Positions 54,960-64,000 of a DNA stretch of 64,000 nt are shown here, in pieces. The DNA comes from Branchiostoma floridae (lineage: Eukaryota > Chordata > Leptocardii > Amphioxiformes > Branchiostomatidae). How positions within the stretch are numbered: position 1 is the first letter of the stretch; each line of letters opens with the position of its first letter. Location of the stretch: assembly GCF_000003815.2 (NCBI RefSeq), contig NC_049990.1, positions 9,811,539 through 9,875,538 on the forward strand, in the 5' to 3' direction. Under the pieces are notes generated by a model that did not search any database, was not told the origin of the DNA, and saw only the letters and a list, made by a program, of their open reading frames with translations. The position numbers and the translations under genes are program-made.

Positions 54960-57900
54960 CTAAGCTTGCGACTGTGGTCTGATCTTCATGGACACCGACT
55001 TCAGGGATTGCGTCATGAGTCCCCACAGCACCCCCTGGCTGTGCAGACAGGAACTGCCGCAGTTGCCTAGGTAACGGCCGTTCAGCAGGGCCGATCCGCA
55101 GGCCCGGAACCACCAGCCTGCCTTCCCGCGGTGCTGCGAGCAGCTCCCCCGCAACACGTCGTGATCCCTGTCGATGGTGGAGAAACTCATCCCGTTGTTG
55201 ATGGTCATGGAGTCCCCCGCGTTGCCTTGGTAACCGGACACCTCTAGGCGGTAGTTCTGCTCCTGATCATCAACTCTGGGGAAACCGATCAAAAGTGACG
55301 TTTAGTAACGGCCCAGGGAAACCTGTGGAAGATGCTTGTGGAGATAGAAGCACACGGTAGCACACTGATATACACGACAGTAGTGACGCTTCTAGATAGC
55401 TTGGATACCAGACTCCATGCAGCCAGATCTTCAAAATGTCTATCACGATTGTATCCAGGCTAGCTTTTAGACTACCAGCGTGTACAAAACTAGGTACAGC
55501 ATAAGGCAGTCGGAGAAGACAAATTTGGGACCAGCGTAAGGGACATACAGACATGCGTACACAGACAAGCCCAAAATAACTGGAGAGTACAAAGAAATGA
55601 GCAAAATTGTGACGTAGAAGACATGCACACACTAGGTAAGACAAGTGTCCACAGCTTGTCTTTGTTCCCATCTAATATGGTAACGATAACCTTGAAGCGA
55701 CGTGACCATACCTGAAGGTGCTGTACTCTGCGAAGCGTCTTTGTCCTTCAAAGTCCTCAAGGTCAATCCTCAATCGGTAGTCTTTCTGTTCTGTCAGAAA
55801 GTGAATGATGTCGTTCCCAAGCCAGTATTCCCCGTTCTTGTTCCCAAAGCCCTGTCTGTACTCCTCCCAGGTCCGGTTAAAGGGAACCGACCCGTCCTGC
55901 CGCCGCTGGATCACAGTCCACCCACCCCCTGTGCGACACGGCACCAGAATCTAGTCCTCTATTATTGTTCAAGTAAACTAAACTAAACTTAACTAAACTA
56001 AACTAAACCTAACTTAACTTAGCCCAAGAGGACCTAAAGAACAGAATGAGCATCAAACTGTAGAGGCAAGGAAATGTTCTAATAAAAAGTGCTAGCTTGA
56101 CAATGTATACATTTGTACATATATGAACTAGTCTTTTTTCATTGATGACCTGTACATAACGCAGTGCCAGTGGGCATACATAACGTTATCATTCATTTAA
56201 CGCCCCATCTTTGTAACGTATAGAGGATAAGCGATGCTGTTGATCTTTAATTTAAAATCTATTGATGCTCCTAGATCAGACAACGAACTACCTTCGTTGA
56301 TGTTATCAAGCCACATCAACACGAATGTATACCGGAAAGTGCACAGGGCCTTACCCGCAGTCTGCATGTCACAGTAGACTTCCATCTCTAAAGCCGGGTT
56401 CAGATGCACGTTGTAAACCCCACTTGCTGTGGTCCCGGAGCGGAGAAGTGATGAACAGTCTGTAGAGAAATCCAGGAAAACCGATCATTACAGGTACCGT
56501 TACTATCTCTAACGTTACGTTAATTAAGACAAGAAAAACTGCACCACGAACTTTGTTTCCGCTCCAACACTTTTAGAGTACCTCACCACTTCACCAGCCG
56601 GTGTTAGATGAAGTTTCCTTTCCTTTATTCCTTTATTTCGATACCCTTTAGCCCTTAGGGCTAGTCTACCAGGGTTCATATGAAACAATGAAACATACAT
56701 AAACAAACGAAAATACATACACAAACATACATGTATATATACAGGCAGATAATAATAGATACACAATCATTAAAAAAAAAAAACTATTGGCTTGAGAAGA
56801 CTTGATACATTGCCTTTTTAAAGCGTGAGATGTTGGGCAGGGATTTGATGTAAGGTGGTAGGTCATTCCAAAGACTGATGGCACGGTAGAGAAAAGTTCG
56901 CTTTTTTGAGTTTGTTTTTGGCTTAGGGAGTTTAAAACTGAAGGAGTTGGATAATCTAGTTGAATATGTGTGGGTAGAATGGACAGGGACGATGGAGCTG
57001 TAAATGTTATGGGGCTCCTTACTGACAAGTATTCTGAAAAACATAGTCAACGTGCTGATGGCGAATCTTTCTCGTACCATGGGCCAACCCAAGTCTGAAT
57101 GCATTTGCTTAACATGTGTTTCTAGTGGACATTTAAGCACCAATCTACAGGCTCTGTTCTGTACAACCTGGAGCTTTCGAGCATTCGATTCAGACATGTT
57201 TGCTAGAACTGGGAGACAGTACTGTGCTACTGATAATACAAGTGCGCATAAAACAACCTTGCAGACTTCATAAGACATGGCCCATGCGTGCCTTCTCACA
57301 AGGGCGATATTCCTTGATTGTTTGGCAACAACATTATTGATATGCAAATCCCATGTAAGTGACTGATCCATGTGCAGCCCCAACAAAACCGTCTCTTTCA
57401 CCTGTTCAATACTTCTAGTTCCAATAACCAAATTCAGTGAGGTTGAAGGTAGAAGAGCCAGTTTTCGAGGAGATCCAAAAAGCATGCACTTAGTCTTAAG
57501 GACATTCATCACAAGTTTGTTGTTCTTTACCCATTCTACAATCTTATTGAGGTCAGGCTGCAAGACAGCAGCAATCTCAGCTATGGACTTAGCGGCTTTG
57601 TACATACTTGTATCATCTGCATACATTTCAGTTGTGCTATTTGAAACTGACAAAGGTAAATCATTGGTGAAAAGTGTGAAAATAAGAGGGCCTAAACAAC
57701 TTCCTTGGGGAACGCCACATTCAAGTACAGATGGTTCCGAAAAGTGCCCGTTAATATACACTACCTGCGTTCTGGCATGAAGATAACTTCTCATCCAAGC
57801 TAAAGGGCCTGAACTGAAACCATAGGATTGTAATTTTGTCAACAAGAGCTCATGGTCAACTAAATCGAATGCGGCACTGAAGTCGATATAAACAACCCCT

Positions 57901-60900
57901 ACCATTTCGCCTTTATCCATAGCGGAGAGCCAATCATCCGTCATTCGTAATAAAGCAGTTGTCGTGGAATGATTTGGTCTATAGGCATGTTGGAAAGGTG
58001 TTACAATATCATTCAGTGCTGCATACTGCCAGATTTGATTGTGTACAACTTTTTCCAATACCTTACTCAAAGTAGGCAATAGGCTAATAGGCCTGCTGTT
58101 ATTACCGGTAAGTGGTATTCTGGTGTTCTTACGTAAGGGGCACACCTTAGCTCTCTTCCATTGGCTAGGAAAACAGCTGTTCATAAGTGACTGATTACAA
58201 ATATGCCTTACAGGTGATGCAATATACACAGCTGATAATCTAACTAATTTGTTTTCGAGTTGATCAATACCACATGTGGATGACATCGGTATGTCTAACA
58301 GTAACCTAAGTATCTCATCATCACTGACTGGGTGGAACTGAAAACAACATGACTTATCCGACATAATTTGTTGATCAATAGGGACAGTGACAGGTGCGTT
58401 TTGAGACTCCAGGTTTTTCCTGTAAGTCTCGGTTTTAGTCTTGAAATAATCATTAAAGTAATTGGCAATTTGACGAGGTTTAACTATGTTCTGGCCATTC
58501 ACTTCCACACATGTTGGATATTGACACTTGGACCTACCTAATAATGAGTTAGTTAACTTCCATACATATTTTGGGTCATTAGAATTCTCAGACATCTTAG
58601 ATTTGAAGTAGTGTTCCTTTTTCTTCCGGTTTAACTTAACTACATAGTTTCTGAGTTTCTTGTAGATCTCCCTGTCAGAAGGTAGGCCGTAAAGATCAGC
58701 TGCTGTTTTAGCTTCATCCCGCATGGCCATGGCCTCCCTCAACTCTGCATCCAGCCAAGGTGCGGAGTTAGCGCGGACTGTGAAGCGTCGAACAGGAGCA
58801 TGGAAGTCAGCCACTGTGTTGAAGAGAAGCATGAATACATCTAAAGCGTCGTCCACATCCTCGAACAGTTCAACAAGATCCCATGGAAGGCTCGCAATGT
58901 CACTGATGAAGTCCGCAGAATTAAATCCTTTGTAACTCCTTTTGAACTCCGATCGAGGTGGTTGCTTTGGTAGTTTGGTGTTTTTTGTAATGTACACAAT
59001 GTCGTGGTCAGTACATCCCCAGCATTTTGTGTTGGCTCTATTGTACTTCTCAGGTGACGTGACGAAGATGAGGTCGATACATGTGGCAGACATATGTCCA
59101 TGTCTGTTTGAACACTTGCGAGTGGGTACATCTACGACTTGAGACAAGTTGCACGACCTAGCTGCGTTAGAAAGATCGTCTTGCAGAGAAGATCTATTGT
59201 TCCAGTCAATGTTGAAATCCCCCAACATACAGATTTCCATGCCCTCTCTGCTTGCTCTTTCCATGCTCAATAGGAGAGAATCAAAGTATGCCCTGTCAGC
59301 ACTGGGGGGTCTATAAACAACGGCAATCAGTATCGGTTTAGAGAAGGGCAAGTGTACTTGCACCCAGAGGGTTTCAATGCCAGGTGCGGTTAAGTCACTG
59401 CGGATTTTGTTTGGTATGTGACTCCGGACGTAGAGCCCAACCCCTCCTCCTCTCCCGTTTCTGTCGAGTCGGTGAAAGTCGTAGTTAAGAGTCTGAACCT
59501 CACCGTCTAAGACACTGGCGTCGAGGTGAGTCTCGCTCACGGCGAGAATGTGCAGGTTGTTGTTGTTGAGTAAGTGTTCCACTTCACTCACCTTGTTACG
59601 GAGACTGCAGATGTTTATGTGAGCTATATGCAGTCCTTTCTTCCTCAAGCCGAGGTCAGGAGAGTCACGATTACCAGCCATTTCCAGTAGGAGGAACAAG
59701 AATACTGACAGTAAACGCACTTCCATGACGACGAAGTCTGGAGGGTGGGAGGGGGTTGCTCTTGTGACTCACAGCAGCAAGCAACAAAAGTCTTCACAAA
59801 CCACCAATAAAGTTAAAATGAACGAACAAATACTTTAAAAACAACCTGCTACGTTAGATGTGGAAACCATGGGCTTTAAGGAGCCACCTACAGCTAGGAT
59901 GATGGCAGATTCGGGGCCTCACTGTAGGAGCTCTCCAAAAAGCGCCATGTTGGCAGGCATACATATGCAAAATGCAGTTTTAATGCTAGTCAATGCAGTT
60001 TTAATGCTAGTCAATGCATTATTCTATGATCATCGTGTCTGGCACGGTGCTTACCTTCTATCTCATACGCCTCACTCTCATCAGTCTCTTGGGTCTCCTC
60101 TGCAGTGCTCGCACCTGGACGTTCTGCCCTTTCTGTAGACGCCTGGACCAGGGAGTAGATCCCTTCCGTGTTGCGGCGGATCTGTTTGAAATTCTCCTTC
60201 TCCTGGAGCAGCACCTTAGTAAGGCTAGAGTACACCTTGAGGTAGGACAAAAATGTGAAAGCAGGATCCCATACCTCCGTAAAAGTTTTGTGAACTGTTT
60301 CACTCATTATTGTAAATTTCTCGCTAAATTTGTAATAATGTATTTTCCTGCCTATGCCACTTCAGACCCGGGCCAAGACAACCTCAGAAGTTCCACTTTT
60401 ACTCACGTCGTCCTCGTAAATTTGACTGGGCCACCCGCACTTCATGCCACCCAGCTGAAACGATTTTCAAAACCCCGGGACAACCTGAGCCTGGACCTAT
60501 AAGAACAAACTTGAACGCCGAGACAAGCAAACAAAGCGAAAACAATACCTACGTCTTGAAGGAGGTAATGATGCTGCAATGTAGTATAGGGAGTGAAAAC
60601 TGATAAATATGTTATTAGAAATGTGCTTCGATCGAAGAAATACGTGTCAAACAATGTACTCTGAATGAGTCTTTGTATACTACTAACCTGAACTTGATCT
60701 TTCTGGAACTGTTTCTCAATAGTCTCCAGTGTGTTCTCTGTTCTTGCGAGCCGTGCAGTCAAGTCATCCACGGCTGCTTTCAGGTCCTGCAAATTTACAG
60801 CACTAGCTAACGTATATTGTTCAGAGCATCATTCGTACATTGACACATTTATCATATTTATGAAGTTCTTAACACCGAGAATTTGACTGATACATATGCG

Positions 60901-61615
60901 CACTGCCCTCATGTTTTTGTGTTGTTTCCTGTGGTGCCCCCTGGCCGTTGTTAAAATAATAAGCCATTACAAGACAAAACTGAAGCCTCATCATGTCTTA
61001 AAACACGCAAGACACAAAATAGAATGCAATGTGGGGAGAAGTGCCATGCTTTACAGAAGAGCGGGGAAGACGATATTGTCAGTGAAGTGGTATTATGTTT
61101 TGTCTTGAAGTATTATGTCTTTTCTTGAAGATAAAACTGTCAGGAATGGACCGGGAGAGTAAAAATAAAACGGTGAGAATAAATGTTATTGTGTCTTAAG
61201 GACAAACCTGTACGAATTACGGCAAGAGTGAAATTTTATCATGTCTTAAAGGCAACCCCATAAAAGAAGACGATGGAAATAGAATGTTACCCTATCTTTA
61301 AGAAAAACCTGTAAGAAGACGATGAGAGTAAAATGTTACCATGTCTTAAAGGCAAGCCTGTAAGAATAAGGCGGCGATAGTAAAATGTTATCATATAAGA
61401 CAAACCTGTAAGAAGAAGACGGTGTCCTTCCCTCCCGGACAGGCCTCCGGGTCAGTTTTCGGCACCACCACGGTGTGCGCGCATTGCTCCAGCCCGCCGC
61501 GCCAGATGTGAACAGTCCCACCTGAGGTTGAATTACCGCCATCGACGGCAGAATCCCCTTGTGCTACGCGCAGATTGATACAGAAAACAGCTAGAAGAAA
61601 CCCGGTGAAAGCCAT
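54960..61615 (-). CDS. Secreted coiled-coil/fibrinogen C-terminal domain protein (6 exons)
   Basis: Exons: 61406-61615, 60688-60786, 60055-60235, 56355-56459, 55712-55928 and 54960-55275; 1128 bases, 375 aa, all phases consistent. Signal peptide [20 protein letters not shown]. Residues about 71-103 form a heptad-like helix ([19 protein letters not shown]) and 104-163 a second charged segment. The fibrinogen-related domain runs from about 165 to the end: [52 protein letters not shown], a calcium site [23 protein letters not shown] and finally MKIRPQ. This layout resembles angiopoietin-like proteins and invertebrate fibrinogen-related lectins; which of the two cannot be decided by eye. The segment before the MKIRP end ([15 protein letters not shown]) replaces the usual W-x-G-x-x-Y-S-L-K. 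An open LINE sits in intron 3 on the same strand. Confidence 0.88.
55970..56022. repeat. (AACTA)n short tandem repeat
   Basis: Repeats of TAAAC/TAACT pentamers in intron 4 of the fibrinogen-domain gene. Confidence 0.8.
56611..59852 (-). mobile_element. CR1/L2-like LINE with an open 980-codon endonuclease/reverse transcriptase frame
   Basis: The frame 56784-59726 is open throughout. N-terminal endonuclease: [27 protein letters not shown] and TDHDIVY. Reverse transcriptase: [53 protein letters not shown] and the catalytic MYADDTSMY at about residue 703. The 3' end has AATAAAGGA-type tandem repeats. GTTAGATG lies at 56603-56610 and again at 59853-59860, a candidate 8-bp target duplication marking the element as 3242 bp. 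No ORF1 precedes it, so it is either 5'-truncated just outside ORF2 or of a clade without ORF1. The absence of stops suggests recent insertion. Confidence 0.9.
59971..60018. repeat. 23-bp tandem duplication
   Basis: TGCAGTTTTAATGCTAGTCAA occurs twice in tandem, in intron 3 of the fibrinogen-domain gene. Confidence 0.85.
61110..61426 (-). repeat. ~58-bp tandem repeat that includes the exon 1 splice donor of the fibrinogen-domain gene
   Basis: About five units of the type AAACCTGTAAGAAGA, CGATGAGAGTAAAATGTTA, CATGTCTTAAAGGC. The unit nearest the exon contains the real donor (TTCTTACAG|GTTTGTC on the minus strand). Other units keep similar CTTACAG|GTTTTTC sequences. Confidence 0.75.
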
Positions 61616-64000
61616 GGCGTTCACTCTTTGGCATCACCGTGGTAGATGTGAGATTTGCCCGGTATATTTTCCGACATCCGGGAAGCCGGCCCCTCGTCTG
61701 TTTCCGTTGACAGGTCAGGCCACACAAGCTTACTGAGCCGATATGGATGGCATTGTTCTATAGTATGGGATACTGTAATGTGACAATGTAATAAAGTAAA
61801 GATCAGCGCACACGTCTTTGACACAATAAGTCTAATCGCGTGCGTATTCATAACTGTTTGTGTCAACTAACGATTGTCCCGGCCGTCCCGAAAATTATAT
61901 AAAGGTCAAGAGTTGTTGTATGTACTGCAAGATTGTTTAATTTAGATAATTTCCCCGAACAAAAAACATTGGAAGCGGGGTTTGAAGTAACGTTAACATT
62001 AGTGTGTTTTCTGAAAAGTAGGACCTTAGTTGTTAACTTGCCACAAATTTTATTCCACTTCAATGACCCAATAACAACAGTGTCGGTACAATCAAGGAGG
62101 TCCCTCTTTTTAACCTCCTTAGCACAATGTATGAATTTCTCTCCACAGAGGCTCAGATATAACTAAACACATAACATGTTCTGATGAATTAACCATACAT
62201 ACAGACAGGAGGCACGGCAATTCGGGGAACGGAGGGTTAAAATACACTACGCAAAGTTGCAGTGATAGTACAGAAAACGTCCATTTTTGGCGGCACCTCA
62301 GGTACGGAGCTTTTATTCCATAGACTTCAACAGATACCCTTTTACTACCATATCGTTCAAGCTAAGGGACATCACTGTTTACATACATAACGTTATTAAT
62401 GTGTTGTATTTGTACACCGACCTGAACGGTAAATCAATATAACAGTTAGAATATCGGTACAACTGTACTCATGTAGGAAGTTAATGGTTTATCTTTGTAT
62501 GTACACTTTTCTATCATAAATCAATCATAACAAGGTGGTAGAGTTACTTATTGTCAGAAGAATCTTCGCTGCAGATAAAGCACTGTCTTTTCTTCCTTTT
62601 TACATCATATTACACAAAAAAGTTCACGAACGAACACAAAAATTGGAGAAACAATTTTGTTCATTTATTACCATCTGAAGTATTGATGAAAAGGTGTATC
62701 AGAGTTACAAAGTATGCTCTTACTTTAAAACAAATGTAGGGAGGGAGCTTGTAAATTGCACAAAGGCATGTATATGTATGGCACAGTTAACATCTTCAAA
62801 TACACATAAATAATCCAAGTATTGTGTTCCTGCCTGGAATCAAGAGATCAGTGTACAACAGTAGCCTTGTCACCTGCAGCCATAATACTGGTACCCGCAT
62901 TTACATTAATTTTATGTTACAATACAATACTGATGAGGCAGCTACAATGGTTCTTTGATTTTTGCAAGAAATTAAAGAACCAGGCAAGTAAAATGTATCC
63001 TGTGGCAGAGTCAATGCTGTATGTACTAAAAAGGTGGGCAACCTCAGCAAAATGAGGACAAAGCATGACACATTTTCGTTAGCTAGTATGTACTACAGGG
63101 GCCATAGAGACAACATACAATGCTGGTGTTTACATGAAGTGGCAAAACATCAAAACTAGGAAAACAAGCCATTTTAGGGCATTCTTCAACTGTCTGTGCC
63201 AAAAGCTGCATTTTTAGGTTAATACATATCCTTAATGGTACAATATCCTGACTGGTCTTTTTTTGCTCTCAGAGATTACAAGAATATGAAGCAAGAAAAT
63301 CTGAGAAACAAGATGTCGAATTGTTGTAGCCTAAGCCATTATTAGTCTAAAAGATAAACACTAAGAAGAATGTTAATACTGTTCTGAACTATGCACGACA
63401 GAAATAAGAAATTTGAGAAGCATTTTTCAGAAATTATTCCTGTGTTAGACAATAGGTAAGGAAAGAATACTGTGACCTTTTTTCTTGGTAAATCCTGGTT
63501 AAAATTCTTTATTCTACCTATCATATAACTGCTATAGACAAAACCTCATCAACTAAGTATTTATGGATTAGATTATTGTCTTACCAATAGGATGTTTTGA
63601 CTAATATGCCTAATATCCACATTTATACACATCAATTTACAACTCACTTCAGTAAGACTGTTAGAGGTAATCTTGTAAACTTTAATTTCCCCATCTTCCA
63701 AGTTATAATGCAGCTAGAAATGATTGCACCATGTAGTAGCATGGATGATTTCCAACTACATAATGTCCAATTGTTTCCTGGCAAAACTGAGTCCCTTCGT
63801 TTTGCTATCTTGTGGCTGTAAAAACCTATAACAGATCTAGAGCATGGGAACTGAATTGATACCTCAACGAGTGTTAATGTAATTCCACAATTGTCTTTGG
63901 TCAAGAGGACCTGGAATGAATGACACGATAACTTGCCTGACCACAGCTAGTTTGGACATTAGCTATATCCTCTCTGACAATTGTGCAGAATTTCTGTACC
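61616..64000. other. Upstream flank of the fibrinogen-domain gene; no gene recognised
   Basis: The first few hundred bases should contain its promoter. The remainder is AT-rich; the open frames (all under 90 codons) show no coding bias or known motif, and I found no paired repeats. Confidence 0.4.

Noticed and set aside
62000-64000. Small frames upstream of the fibrinogen-domain gene
   Set aside because: All short, AT-rich, without codon bias, splice-supported continuation or motif.

Overview
The window looks like nuclear DNA of a chordate invertebrate, most likely an amphioxus (Branchiostoma). This is an inference. It rests on short GT-AG introns, a GEN1 orthologue, collagen-lectin and fibrinogen-domain lectin genes, a nearly intact CR1/L2-like LINE, TTAGGG repeats, and a very dense load of small non-autonomous DNA elements. 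A 100-base N run at 46183-46282 marks a scaffold gap. I saw no prokaryotic, viral or LTR-element content and no CRISPR array.

Layout, left to right. (1) 1-76: the last coding bases of an unidentified plus-strand gene. (2) 3106-13024, minus: a complete GEN1 (XPG-family Holliday-junction resolvase) in 11 exons, 1154 codons plus stop, all splice phases consistent. Its introns hold a LINE fragment, a 786-bp hAT5-like element and an 18-bp minisatellite. Its last exon carries five tandem copies of an ~80-residue repeat. (3) 15745-54456, plus: a tandem cluster of five four-exon genes for ~125-residue NTF2-like (SnoaL/DUF4440-type) proteins. All use a 7-base first coding exon (ATGGCAG or ATGGAAG), and four keep near-identical exon sizes (7/141/154/76). 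Copy 4 has a one-base frameshift. An orphan 3' UTR and an orphan promoter/exon 1 mark further lost copies. (4) An ST8Sia-type sialyltransferase (24614-29725, minus) lies inside the 12-kb first intron of NTF2-like copy 2 and has two alternative membrane-anchor first exons. (5) 48023-50230, plus: a type II membrane collagen/C-type lectin between copies 4 and 5. (6) 54960-61615, minus: a secreted coiled-coil/fibrinogen-domain protein with an open LINE (980-residue ORF) in an intron. (7) 61616-64000: no gene recognised.

The most informative aspect is that the NTF2-like genes are tandem paralogues, so each serves as an empty-site control for insertions in its siblings. Three independent comparisons show that a family of ~1.1-1.4 kb elements, beginning AACTAGAGTTC and ending in a short hairpin, inserted between two A (or T) bases with no target duplication. 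That is the signature of Helitron2/Helentron-type rolling-circle elements. Three subfamilies have different terminal sequences yet keep the left end complementary to the right end. Other insertions in the same genes carry 9-10 bp, 5 bp, 8 bp or 3 bp duplications (Mutator-like, hAT5-like, hAT and Harbinger-like classes).

Functional coherence is limited. GEN1 is a DNA-repair enzyme. The sialyltransferase, collagen-lectin and fibrinogen-domain protein all concern glycan display or recognition. The NTF2-like proteins have the fold but no assignable substrate.
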